Shown here in pieces: positions 25,740-37,584 of a DNA stretch of 60,000 nt. The notes below the pieces were generated by a model. The model saw only the letters and a program-made list of their open reading frames with translations. It did not search any database and was not told the DNA's origin. Both the position numbers and the translations under genes were made by a program. Source of the stretch: Acanthaster planci (Eukaryota > Echinodermata > Asteroidea > Valvatida > Acanthasteridae); contig NW_019091452.1 of assembly GCF_001949145.1 (NCBI RefSeq), forward strand, positions 188,001 through 248,000. Direction: 5' to 3'. Position 1 is the first letter of the stretch. Every line of letters starts with the position of its first letter.

Positions 25740-26230
25740 GCTAAGAAAATGTTGGATACAAAGAATCAACCTTGGGTTAACATTCATGCCCAACAACACA
25801 CGAACCAAACAATGACGAGCCATCGTAATATTGGAGGCACTTGAGAAATCAACAAAAGTAACCTTGTGTAAGACTTCGGGTGGTCAAGATGTTCAAGCAA
25901 TTTTTGTAGATAAACGAGGGTAGCATCTTTGACACCACGATTTTATTTGGATCTAACATAATTATCAAGTGTTTCATTCAACACTTTATCCAGGAGTAAC
26001 CTCTCGAAGTGTTTCACAAAATTTAATGTTAGTGTCACTGGACGTAAATCATTTGGCTCCTGAATGTTAATCCCCTTTGGAATTGGTACAATTATTGATG
26101 TTTTCCATAGTCTTGGAATATTGCCAGAATCCAGACCGATTTGAAAAATCTTACAGATGGGGCTAGCTGTTGACTACAGAACTTGAGGACTTTGTTACTC
26201 ATTCCGTCGGGGGCCAGATGCCTTATTTAC
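25740..26230 (-). mobile_element. Non-LTR retrotransposon reverse-transcriptase fragment
   Basis: Minus-strand frames, broken by stops and shifts, show PDGMSNKVLKFCSQQLAP, GNIPRLWKTSIIVPIPKG, NDLRPVTLTLNFVKHFERLL and VTFVDFSSASN. These correspond to successive reverse-transcriptase blocks of CR1/Rex-type LINEs. It occupies the place where exon 4 of pseudogene E would be. Confidence 0.7.
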
Positions 26231-26459
26231 CTTAACCCTTCCATAGTTTAAACCATGAGGCCATGTTATGCAAGCCCGTGGTTTTTTAAATTAAAAATAC
26301 GCCACTCTAACATCGATCGCCATCAGAAGCTTCACAAAATATGCCTTCGCAAGCTTGCAGATATTAATAAAAATACCGATGACCAGGTTTTGGGCTGAGA
26401 GTGGGCTCCAGGAGCAATAACCGACATCTCTTCCAGCAGACCGAGCTTACTATTATTAT

Positions 26460-27064
26460 TGTGACCTGACAGAGGGCGCTAGTCACTAGCGCGGTGCGAA
26501 GTTATAGATGGTGCTCTTCCCTGTAACAGAGGCAGATGTTAGGCGCGTATAGCTGTGTCAAGCGAGTGCAGCGCATAGGCTCCGCCTTATGCGTAGTGCG
26601 ATAGGGCAGCAAAAGTCACTGCTTGGTCACGTGAGCGCGTGCGCGGTCACAGCAGCGCAAAGGCTATAAAAGGCGCGCTTAGCCAAAGCCTAGTCGTCCC
26701 GATCAAGGGCTGATCCTAAGGTGAGGGCCAAGAATCCTGTGCCAGGGTTTAGTCACCTAGCCTAGTGTGACTGTGCCTAAGTTCCGAGTGGTGCGTGTGT
26801 TGCTGAGGGGCTCGGTAGGTTGAGGGGCTGATTGGTGGTGCGGTATAGTTCCTGATAGGAGCTTGCAGTCGATGCAAGGGCGGATTGCTATCCCGTGACG
26901 TGAATTGAGTGTAGCACATCAATGACAATAAGCTCCGTAGATTTGCTAAAGTCCCTGATTCGGCACTGGATGCCCACAATTAATTGTGGTGTTCGCTGCT
27001 CTGGGCGAAGTCCGGTCACGTATAATCACACAGTCTCCCCGTCAATAGCGCCTTCTGCTGGTAT
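26460..27064. mobile_element. GC-rich repeat with promoter-like features, possible solo LTR
   Basis: The block is clearly richer in G, C and CpG than its surroundings. It contains GGCTATAAAAGGCGCGC (TATA at 26665-26670). One boundary pair is TGTGA at 26460 and TCACA ending at 27030; another is CAGAGGGCGCTA near 26469 inverted against TAGCGCCTTCTG near 27045. No target duplication was clear. It could be a solo LTR, another transposon end, or a CpG-rich promoter of an unrecognised transcript. Confidence 0.35.
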
Positions 27065-27450
27065 ATGTTTCTAGGGTAAGAGTATGTCTTTGTCTTGAGA
27101 TCTGGTTTGAATTAATAAATAGCGGGATTAGTGACTCGGTCCGATTTGAATATAATTTATAGGCAATAACGTATTAAAAGACCAATACGATTCCTTAAAT
27201 CAGCCAAACTTAATCCACCTTAAGGCCATTCATTCTAAATTAACATCGAATAATCTTGTAAATAATAAGCAGTATTTGTAATTTTTCAAAAAGAAAATGC
27301 AAATATTAACTAACATGTAAATAGCTTGAGAAGGACTCTGGACATATATTATTAAATTGCCCACGAAGTTGTAGGTACAATAACTGATTCCTATATTTGT
27401 GTGCTTTAAGCATGGGGAAGTTGTGGCACTCACCCACTGGCTTGAATCAG

Positions 27451-27510
27451 TGGCGTAACTACCAGGGGACACGTACCCTGAGCAGATGCCTGTGCCCCCA
27501 TTCCCAATTG
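27451..27510 (+). mobile_element. Old hAT-like MITE fragment downstream of gene C
   Basis: CAGTGGCGTAACTACCAGGG then TGCCTGTGCCCCC; counterpart of the fragments next to genes B and D. Confidence 0.5.
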
Positions 27511-28141
27511 AATCTGTACATTGTCTCCGTTCAAATGCGGCAGCAGCTAATTTTCATATGATGCCACCTGGTGCTCTCTGACGTTTAACCCTAGTTACGC
27601 TACAAGGCTCGAATGCGACAAATCTGCACATTGAATAAAACAAAATAGCAAGCGGTGAAATATCTTTGACTTTGCTAAATGAGCCTTAGATAACGGGTGG
27701 AATTGCTTCGAACAGGAGAGGTTTATTTAGCTTGAAATATAGTTTTTCAGGCCAGTGACGTGTATTTTTCACAAAGCTGGTTAACAGTCGTTTCTTTCAT
27801 TGTTACAAGATGAATCTCCAAAGTGTCGCTCCAAATACTTCTTTGTCTAAAGTTGTTTTTCGTGCTGAAAATCATTGATTAAAAAAAATTATATTTATCC
27901 AAACGCTAGCCTGAACCCACAATTTTCTCCCAAATGATTTAGCTTTGTGCAAGGTATCATTTAACAAAAAAAATAATAAATTAATTTAAAATAATTAAAT
28001 AGCATACACGCTTTATGCCATGTACATGTACACTCTAAAAGCTTCTAGCAGGAAAGCATGCAGGTAAGTCTAATCTAATTCTGCCGGATTAATTACAATC
28101 AAAATATTTTCGTAGACGGCTGCTTAGCTGGGTCAGCCTCT

Positions 28142-31100
28142 TTAGATGTCAATGCATCCCAAGGTAACTTCAAATACAGTCTTAAAAAGGACATGGACTT
28201 CCAATGCAAGGCATGCGTGAAAACCGCCTATAATTTGGACGTCACGGAACTCCAGGCAGAGTTTAGCCAGTTTCACTTTAGGGGCGTCTACACAGATTGA
28301 CGGTAGTTTAAGAGCTGCAGTTTGGAGACAAATTAATTTTTCTAATCAGAAATCAGTGAGCCTGGTGAACGCTTTTGTCTTAAACACTCTAAGAAGTCTA
28401 GCTTATGTATGTTTTGTTGGTACCTAAAATCAGCTATTAAAATAACTGCGCTATTTTGATAACTATTCAAAGTATAGTCATAGTTTGAGATAAACATTGA
28501 CAAGCTCTGATTGCTTTTGAGAAAAATTGATAACTTGCACCTCCCCAGCATAACCTGAAACTACTAACTTTCATCTCATTCTACGAAATGATGTCCATTT
28601 TATTTTAGGAAGAATATGGAGGACTAAAAGTGGCCATCTCCTTTTCTGCGGTCAGAAAGGTAGAAAAGCAGATTACATGTTCTTGTAACATGCAATTTCG
28701 ACTTTTTGTACTTTTCTGCCGAATCAAAAAGCAGAACAAACATTGTTTGGTTATGCATTTTTCTATTTTTCTGTTTTTTTTTTACTTCAAGAAAAGCAGA
28801 TAGATTTTACTTTATCTTCAGTTGCAGGCCGCCGAAAAGCGGCAATCTGTTTTTCTCCTTTCGAGCAGGCAGAAATGAGGATCGAACGTTTCGACAACAA
28901 CCGTGAATTCTAATTTGTTGCTTTTTTCATACAGGAGGAGCAATTTTACGAAGGCGGACAAAAAGTGGGCATCGGCTTTTCTGCTTTCCAAGGACGGTAA
29001 TCGGGGTCGTGAACCTCAGGTTATGGCCATATCCTTTCTTCGGGATTGAGGACATATACACCAATAATTACAGTCCACCCTATCATTTATGATGAAAGAT
29101 TCACGTTTTCCTTGGCCTAAGCATGCTTGTGTGTCTATTGGATGAAAGTTTTTAAACTGTATTTCCTTTGAGATGCTGTTTTCTCTGCCTCACAGGGACA
29201 TTGATACTGCCGTATGGGATTGGTCCGCAGAAAACATAGTTAACCGTTGGTTTCTATACGTCTTCACTCCCCAGAACGGAAATGGTGGTAACCTACAGGT
29301 TCATGGCCCCATGCACTGCCCAATGAGGACAGAAAAGCAGTTGACCACTTTTCAGCCACCTATGTAAAATTTACTTTTCCGATATCACAAAAGCAGAACA
29401 GTTGAATTCACGGTTGGCTTTAAAACGTTCAATCCACTTTCCTGCTTGTTTGACAGGTAAAAGCAGATGGCCACTTTTCGACCGCCATTAAAAAGAGGAA
29501 AAGTAAAACTACTTTAGTAGTGGCAAAAAAGCAGAAAAGTGGAGAAATGAATTACAATAAAATGGTCATTCTGCTTTTGAGGTAGCAGAAAAGTGGAAAC
29601 GTCAAGAATTGCATGTCACAAGACGTGAAACGCCTTTCTACTATTCTGATAGTAGAAAAACAGATGGCCACTTTTGTCATCCAAAGAAGAAAGCTTTTCC
29701 CAATATGGTACAAGTCTAATTTGATTAATTGAGCAATGACGTCCTTGACGTTAAATCGTTAAATTTGTTTCATCAAACAAAAAAGCCAGAACAAGGAATC
29801 TAACAATCCAACCTTCATCCAAGTCTTACCTGACACCGATTTGTCGAGAATTGTTCTACCAAGGACGGTTATTTTGAGATGAAGGGCATAATCTTGTGTA
29901 AGAAGCTCGACAAAAACGCATGCTTGAATGGAAATGAAGATAAAAAATTCTTTACCTCTTGAACAACAACAAAGAAGCAATAGCTACCTGCTATTTAATT
30001 AATGCGTCAAAGTAATAATCTTTGTTTTAAAAGCTTCAACCGTGACGAAATATATGGAACCCATTAAAAACAGCAAACGGCCAAAAATATTCGAGTCCTC
30101 TGATTTGGCAAGTTATTTTGCTTCTGGTATCCAGGGCCAAAGCAATTTAAAAAATACGAGAAAAAAAATAATGGACATCACCATTTCAACCAATGGAGAT
30201 AAAGTATGAGGAGACTGACATTCTTATGATAAAAACTGGCATTGGCTGACCGTCTTTTGTTTACATGAAATAGCAAGTCAAGCCAAAAGAAGGGCCAAGT
30301 ATGCGCTAAATTGTCTACATCCGTATGGAGAGGATTTCAACATACAAAACATTTTATTTTTCTTAGTTTGGACACAACCGAGTTTCAAACGTTAGACTCT
30401 TTGCCTCCCTATTCTCAATTCTTTACATCACCAAGTTACTCCGATGAACTGGGTAGAATATTTAAGACGATCATTACCTGTGAGATTGATGCGTCTTAAT
30501 AGGAGCTTGAAAGACATTTCACCGCAGCACTCGGCTGAGTGATGACCTAACTTGCATGAACCTGAAACTCCTTTGTCCATGACTTCTAAAGCACCAGCCG
30601 GAAATTATCAAGAAGAGAATTAACGTCTATGGCTGCTGTCAAATATACAATGCAGGAATGGGAACTTAAAGATAACAATGCCTGGGATTTTCTGTTATAC
30701 GTCTGTTGCAGCTGGGATTCGATTCGCCATGCATTCACATAAAAGGGGGCGCCAGGCTGCCCCGCAGGTTTGAAATGATTGCGCCCAAAGTGAAGCAGAA
30801 CCGGAGAGACTAGCAGGTAGATTGTGTCTTAAATCAGTAAAGGGTAAAAGAAATGCAAAAATGGTTAACGGTCCTCTCCATTTAAATAGAAATATGCAAC
30901 CCCCTCCGTTTTAAGCAACGTTAAGTAGAAAAGTGAAAGATTACTTAAGTGGTCAACCAACCTTTTGTTAAAATGTATTATAAGGTACAGTGCAAGACAA
31001 CTGTAACATGCATGTCTTGTAAATGAGATCTCTGAGAAAGCAGCTTTGTTTAAAAGCTGAAAGAAATTTTTAAAGACCGCACTAAGACCAAGCTTAGCTT

Positions 31101-33284
31101 ACAAAGCTTAATGTGCCAGTGCTGGGCGACAAGCGAGTGTAGGTGGAGACGTGCGTAGTTGGGGCGTAACAGAAACTTGCTTTTGTAGCTTGTAAAGTCT
31201 GAAATCATTTACGAGTTGAAAAGAAAATGGGTAAAAATAACTTCATCGGACTTTAAGTCGTCAAGGAGAAACTTGGCGATTTCTTGCGGGGTCATGTCAG
31301 CCAATTCCTCACTGTACAGTTTCAGCAGCTGCTGCTCCTTGGATGGAAGAACTTCGAGATTGGGTTCCTGATTCATACAAAAAGTGCACACGGTCATAGG
31401 TTGACGGGTGATTTTGAAAGGATGACTTTTCCCAGAAATGGACATCTAAAATGTTTACAGGGTAGTGACACCATGACACCACCGATAGCGATGTTCGTGA
31501 TACCAAAATACTAACAGAATAATTTTCAATATTGGGGAAATTAATTTCATAATTTTTGCTCTGAACACCTTTTTGCTTCTTCATTTTTCTTTCTGCAAGT
31601 TTATTAAGTTTTCTCTTGTTGTATCATTGCCTCGATGAGTCATCAATCTTTCGAGGCATATAGGTACGGTTGCAATGAGCTGTTCATCTCCAGGTGTCCG
31701 CTCACAAGGGTTTTAGAGGAATACACATATCATAGGCCTGTACACTGTAAAACCAAAGCGTTTAAGTTGTAAAGGTAAATTTAACGCCAACCCGTAACAC
31801 ATTTGAAACATTTGACACGTTTTTAGAGGGTAAGATGACACACACGTGTTCAGATCAAAGGCAGTGACATGAAAAGTGGCAAGCCAACTGCTGCAACTTT
31901 ACACGGGAACAACAAATTGGTTGAAATACTGCTGTCAGCCCTTTTTTTAAAAGAAAAGTATCACCCATCCGAGATCCTGAAATGTCTACGCACGTTATAG
32001 CCTATGCACCAACCTAAACGGATTGTTGCAACTCTATATGCAACAACAAACAAACAGCAGGCGTACAAGCGACGTTGAACAAGATCGTAGTGCGCGCGCA
32101 CAGGTGTGTGCATACTGCGCATGTACGCCCTGCGCTACAACTGCACGTATTGATTAAACGCGGTGCTTGTTTCTGGTGTGAAAATCAAGTTATATTCCAA
32201 GGACCCTGTTCATCCACAAAATATACATTATCAGCTTAAATTAACCATTTTAGTTTTAAATTCATGGGTACTAAAGATTATTTGCAGAAAATAATGGAAT
32301 TCCCCTTTCAAACCGCTCTAAACAGGCGCTTAATGTCCCAACGATAAACACTTTGGATGCACGGGCGCCATTTTTAAATCTGCTGGACCCACCACCTTCA
32401 ATCACTGACGGCCTGCATAACAGCGAGCTATAGACCCTACAATCCCTTTGAATGGCACTTAAATTGATCAGTGGGTATCATTCAGTTCGCTATTTAAGAG
32501 ATGGCAAAGAATGTTTGGATTTCAGTAAACGTAAATCGGTTTAGCTGAACCATTATGAACATTCACACATCTGACAATGCAATTAAACACTTAATAATAA
32601 TAATAATAAAGCATTTATAAGGCGCACAATATCTGCAAAGCATTCAGAGGCGCCGGTCTAGGTGGAAAAATGAAAAATTCAATTGTGCATTCATAGTGAA
32701 AAAGCTTGTGAGAAGAAGAATGTTTTGAGATGATGCTGAAATTGCTTGATGTCATGTTCTTGTCTTAGATGATCCGGGAGTGAGTTCCATAAGTTAATGT
32801 TACTCGCGTTCACACACAGATAAATTTCACTTTTGACCAGGCATAGCTTAAAAGACACACAAATTTGCCTGCGTATTAAGTGAAACGGATTGCTTGCAGT
32901 TTAAAAGGAATAAGGGATGGCACAGGTGCATGTCCCGATTGAATGCGTAAATATCCGAGTTTGATTTTTTTTCAACAGTCACAGATTTTGAAGGGTGATT
33001 TCAATTTGCTCAAAAAAGAACACTGCACTCACTACTTCGTGTACATATACTAAGAGAAAATGCTCGGGGAACCTCTATCAATCAGAGATGATTGATACAC
33101 TGATATATTACTAACAGTACTTATGAAATAATGGACCAATGCTTCGAAACAAAACCTAAGCAGCCAATTTTAATATGAGACGAAAATTTAATACACATAC
33201 TTTGTTTGCACTCACCGTTAAAGCCAAAGATGAAACCGTGACAAACGTGGCTCCAAGAACAACCAGCTTCCACACAGTGGTCAT
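28142..33284 (-). CDS. Gene C: DUF4773-like paralog, exons open but exon-2 splice donor lost; probably not functional
   Basis: Minus-strand exons by homology: 33216-33284 (MTTVWKLVVLGATFVTV...), 31247-31367 (EPNLEVLPSKEQQLLKLY...), 30478-30585 (SGSCKLGHHSAECCGEMSF...), 29830-29922 (ACVFVELLTQDYALHLKIT...) and 28142-28314 (LPSICVDAPK...GGFHACLALE...LGCIDI). The sum is 564 nt, which would give 187 aa; exon 3 is six bases shorter than in B and D and stays in frame. Every exon is open. The one defect is at 31246-31245, where the exon-2 donor reads AT-GAAG instead of the GT-GAAG seen in A, B, D and E. Reading through meets a stop soon after, and skipping exon 2 shifts the frame. Intron 4 (28315-29829) is long because of AAAAGCAGA-type repeats. 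An about 198-bp insertion lies in intron 1 (32594-32791). It could still be expressed through a cryptic donor; RNA data would decide. Confidence 0.6.
28600..29720. repeat. AAAAGCAGA-rich degenerate repeats in intron 4 of gene C
   Basis: The words GAAAAGCAGATGGCCACTTT, AAAAGCAGAA and their complement TTCTGCTTTT recur about every 50-70 bp on both strands. The same material is found at 1-310, inside intron 4 of copy A. It is absent from the much shorter introns 4 of B and D. Confidence 0.6.
32594..32791. mobile_element. About 198-bp insertion with (AAT)n end in intron 1 of gene C
   Basis: Copy A reads CACTTAAGTTAATG without a break at 3090-3103. Copy C has the same flanks separated by (AAT)n-AAAGCATTTATAAGGCGCAC...GAGTTCCAT. 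A microsatellite end and short length suggest a SINE- or MITE-like element that arrived after the A/C split. Confidence 0.65.
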
Positions 33285-33382
33285 TTTCAAAATCTTGGAA
33301 GTAAAGTCTTTGAAAGGGAAAAAATTGGCTTGTTGTACCCAGAAAAGAAATCACCGTGAATGGAAAAAGCGTTGTTGAGTGA

Positions 33383-33389
33383 CTTTATA
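33383..33389 (-). promoter_or_regulatory. TATA box of gene C
   Basis: TATAAAG on the minus strand followed by TCACTCAACAACGC, the same as in copy A; about 99 nt before the ATG. Confidence 0.7.
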
Positions 33390-33436
33390 TAACTTACAAA
33401 CTTGAGCAGCGTTCTGACTTCTGTTAAAGTCAAACC

Positions 33437-33623
33437 ATACTTTAGATGACTTTTTACGAACCTTTCCGAAAGCACACATTCAGAAATGGTTGTAATCAAA
33501 ACCGTTGTGAAACATTACTGGTCCTAGGAATTGAAAACGCACAAAGCACCCACAGAGAAGAGACTGTATAGAAACCTATACAATCAGAAATTTGATGGGC
33601 AGAAAGTAGAAAAGAAACGAAAT

Positions 33624-33659
<36 letters not shown>

Positions 33660-35060
33660 ACAGAAGAAGCACCGTCCTAGGGCTTATTGAGCAGATTACG
33701 TGCTTGGATAAATAGTTTTGGTGAGAAATTTGTGCAGATTCGTTTCGTTTCTACAATGCAATTTGATTAAGCAGAAACATGTGGAAACTAGTAATGCCCA
33801 GTGATAAACATCTTTAATGATTTAAATACAATTAGACAAAGCACTTCGCCATCGTAATTGGTATTTTTACACACCTGCTGTAAAATGGCACTGTTTTGCC
33901 TACCTTTGGGTGCTGGAAAATGTCGTTGGCGTCATAATTCAACCCATTCGTCTTCAGCATGGTCCTCAAAAGACGAAAAAGAAACAACTATCTCTTCACC
34001 AAAGAAGAACTTTTAATGGAATGGAGATACATTATGAAGAGTAGTTTGAGAGATTCTTACCAAATTCAGACAATCATTATTTTTTATTAACGGCAATCAA
34101 ACTTGCAAAGATTCAACCTCGTATTTCTGGTTTTCCATTGTTTTCTGTAAACTTCAAAGGCAGTTGTTCCACATTATATGTGTACGTAGCATTTTCCTTG
34201 GTATCAGGGAAGCGACAGCATTATTACTATTTACTCATCCAGGGCCAACAATTTATCAATGTGAGAGGGATACAAGGTTTCGGATGACAGTCAAACTAGC
34301 CGGTTTATTGTTCCCAATCTCTTTCATTGCTTTATGTGGTTTTGAAGTGTGTTGTCTTAGCATAATGGTGTAACATCGAAGTGGCGAAATTAGTTGCTTA
34401 TGCGGCGACTGTGCATTATTGGATAATCGTCGACAGGATGTACATGCCCTGAAGTAGAGTGTTTGTAAGGGCAGTAGTAGATTTGTGGCAATGACTGGTT
34501 TTCTACAATGCAAAAGGGCGAAGCAGTCACAAACTAACGCAAGGCAGAGCAGAGAGCGGCGACGTCGAAGGAAATCCCGCCGATTTATAGGATTACACTG
34601 TAAAAACAAGTATGAATGTATTAAATTTGTTTTAAACGCCCTTTTGGTGAAACCTTATGAACGTGTTGTGATGTTAGCTAAAAACAATATGGTATTTACG
34701 TTTGAAACAAATGCGTTTGGGTGTTAATATTAAAAGATGTTTAATTCAAAACGGCTACATTTTTACAGCTTACACAAAGACGCATTCGTAATGGGCGTTG
34801 GCTTTACAGTGTGTTGCATTCTGAGAGTCGTCAAAGAATCATCAGGATTTCTTTAGGTTTATGCATAGACAAAAAGAACGCCCCCAGTTTCCAGGTTTAA
34901 AAAGCTGACCATCACTTTATCTTCCTGGCCCCCTTGACTTACCTTCCCACCAGTGGCGTAAATCTGTGTTGGAAATCGGGAATTGGGGAAAGGTTGGAGA
35001 ATGATTTGCCCGGGAATAGTAATTTGAAAATCGGGGAGGGGGAGGCCACACCATATAAAC
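33437..35060. repeat. Shared upstream module, gene C copy
   Basis: Aligns with 18178-20215 of the B module, but the part next to the gene is deleted. It includes a 32-base poly-A run at 33625-33656. Its old MITE end at 34954, AGTGGCGTAAATCTGTGTTG, equals those at 20104 and (reversed) about 50803. Confidence 0.75.
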
Positions 35061-35109
35061 TTTACAGGGGGCATTGTTCTGGATAAAAATGTGCATTTGT
35101 AATGGGTAT

Positions 35110-35226
35110 CAAATTCAGGCAAAATCTTATATCTGAACGTTATATTCATAGCTTTCTAAATCAGGCAAATTCAAATCAAATTCAGGTAAAATCTTATATC
35201 TGAACGTTATATTCATAGCTTTCTAA
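35110..35226 (+). repeat. 67-bp direct tandem duplication
   Basis: CAAATTCAGG(C/T)AAAATC through ATAGCTTTCTAAAT occurs twice in a row with a 67-bp period (starts 35110 and 35177). Confidence 0.85.
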
Positions 35227-35399
35227 ATTGTGTTCCCTTTTAAATGATATTGCAAACATTTTAGTCGTTGGGAACATCTGAAAATTCTTCACACTCTGCT
35301 TTAATGTGTTTGCTCATCACACAAAATGGGGCAGAAAATCCAATAGCCCATCCCCCACCTCAAAAGGTGTGGGACAGAAACCCATCCCCCGGGAATAAC

Positions 35400-36310
35400 G
35401 CCCCTGCTTCCCACAGTGTGTTGTATCTGCAGTCACTCTAGCGGTATTACCGTTACCGATGTCGGTGTGTAAACCAATTTAAGAACAGAAAGGTGGCGCC
35501 GACAGTCTGATTCCTGCCTCAAAAATCGCTTAAATCAATTGAAAAATGTTTTTTCGTGGAAGGACAAGCAGTAGTCTTCTCTCCTCACCTAGCAGTGACA
35601 TCTCCAGGTGAAGGCAGACAAGATGGATGCTTCTCTGAGATAATCCAATGGTGACCGGTTAACATACTCTTAAAGAAAAAGGTGACACCAACACCAAAAG
35701 AGAAATGCTAACAGCAAGTTATTACAGGCTACAAGCGGTATTGAAGTACTCGTACTCGAGTACAACTCGAATACCGGTAAATAATTGGCCCATACGTGAT
35801 TTTCAGTACTGGAGAAAACTACATTAGTCTACTCGACTCGCAACTGGATAAAATGGATACCCGTACACGTACAAAATCAGTATTTTTCTCAATACTTTAT
35901 TTATTTATTTATTTGTTTGTTGGGGTGTTTGTTTGTTTATTTATTTATTTTGTACTAAACCTTCCAGTCTCATATAAAATGACACGCTAAATATTTACGT
36001 ATCATTATATCAATTCTAGCTTAATCGAGTTCCACGCCCTTGCATGCAGCATTCATTATTTGCCATGCTATCGCTGGTGGGCATGTTCGACTATTAAATC
36101 CCACTACATGGACACCTGTAAATCATGTTGTAATTATGTACGGGTAGTGTACACCTCAGTCCCATATCAATAGATATACAAGAGTCAGGCCGGCGTAACA
36201 TCCTTCCACACGATGACCACATAAAATTCAAATTCAAACTTTCTGCCTCACCGGAAATCATCAGCTGTGGTTTTCAAAACCAACAGGCAAACGTCACCCG
36301 ATCCAATTAC
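35400..36310. other. Non-coding interval with TTTA-rich low-complexity stretch
   Basis: TTTATTTATTTATTTG-type repeats at 35898-35950; nothing else recognised. Confidence 0.5.
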
Positions 36311-36319
36311 CCACCATTA

Positions 36320-36568
36320 AGTGGGGTTGCACACCAAATACGCCATGCTATAAGTAGGTTGGTATCATAGGATCATAGCAGGACTACGTTTGCCACACTT
36401 GTAAACATGGCGTGAAAAGCGCCCCCATTTGAAACACAAAAGAAAGCTACTGCTGCGGTGCATACGCTAAAACTCGTCTAGTTTACGAGTGCGGCGAACG
36501 TAGTCCATGATATGATCCTATGATACCGACCTTCTCATAGCATGGCATATTTGGTGTGCAGCCCTACT
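36320..36568. mobile_element. 249-bp MITE with about 88-bp terminal inverted repeats, TA target site
   Basis: Left arm 36320-36406 starts AGTGGGGTTGCACACCAAAT; right arm 36481-36568 read in reverse starts AGTAGGGCTGCACACCAAAT. The two arms pair over about 88 bp with few mismatches and one small indel. TA dinucleotides flank both ends (36318-36319, 36569-36570), as for Tc1/mariner-like elements. The loop has no coding potential. Confidence 0.85.
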
Positions 36569-36569
36569 T

Positions 36570-37580
36570 ATAAGTAACGCTGGGTAGTCGGATCGGGTGC
36601 AAAAGTAGTGCAGTATTTAAACACCAAAATAGATATTTCCAGATGCTAGCACTACGGTGCCTTAACAGGTTTGTAAATTAAAGAGGGATAAATCATTTCA
36701 CCTCAGTGAAACGACCCTTCGGAAATTTGTATATGTAACCATGTGAAACTTTTCCACAACCTTGGGCATCAAGTTTACAATTGTAAAAATTGTGGTGGCT
36801 TAAATGTCAATTTAAAATTAATGGTTATGCTTTTTAAATAGTAAAACTGAACAATGGGAATAAAGATATCTGATTATTTTTTTAGTAAATTGCCAATATT
36901 CACGCAGAAACATTGTTAATGTCAAGGGAAATCAAGTTCATCGAGGCACTTTCGTGACATAAATCGTGACAGGGATCGGCCATCTTGGATTCTTTGACTC
37001 CGTCATGATTGGAGCTCAGAAATCGTATACAACCGAACTTAAAATCGTTTTAACGTTATGGCAATCGCTTTGAAACGGCCGTGCCTGAAAATCGATGTAG
37101 ATCATCATCTTTACCCAGTCAACATGTGTGTAAGGTTTTGGGCTGATGAAGTCATCAGAGCAGAATTTACAATGAAAACTTCTTTTATTCTTCAAAACTC
37201 GGTAAAAAATCAACCCTAAGAAGTATAAGCGTGAATTGTCCATGAGATGAGAGCTAAAAGATCGGAGTCAGCTACATAAAGTGCATAACTTGTGTTTATT
37301 TTCACAAACATGAACCGCCGCCGACAAACCCCCTTACAGTATAAATTGCCAACTTGAAAATCCCATTTGCATACTGTGCATTCGCTAATGTGGGCGTGGA
37401 CGCCCAATATCTGCCTGTAACATAGACGGCGCACAGTCCGTAGGGCATGTAATCGGGACCTGTGAAATTGCCAAGCACGTGGTGCGGAGAGTAAATCGCA
37501 TTGTATGGAACGTCAAAACGAACAGAAACGTCTAATATACGCCTTTTCTGCGATAACGATAATGTTTTTTATTGTATTTT
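36570..37580. other. Non-coding interval
   Basis: Short ORFs only; no repeat partner in the window recognised. Confidence 0.45.
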
Positions 37581-37584
37581 GTAT

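Larger units (their letters stand above)
29382..33436. repeat. Segmental duplicate of 1-3740 (copy containing gene C)
   Basis: Partner of the block at the left edge. It stops aligning at 33436, where C has lost about 430 bp of the upstream module relative to gene B and joins directly to the TTTTTACGAACC segment. Confidence 0.9.
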
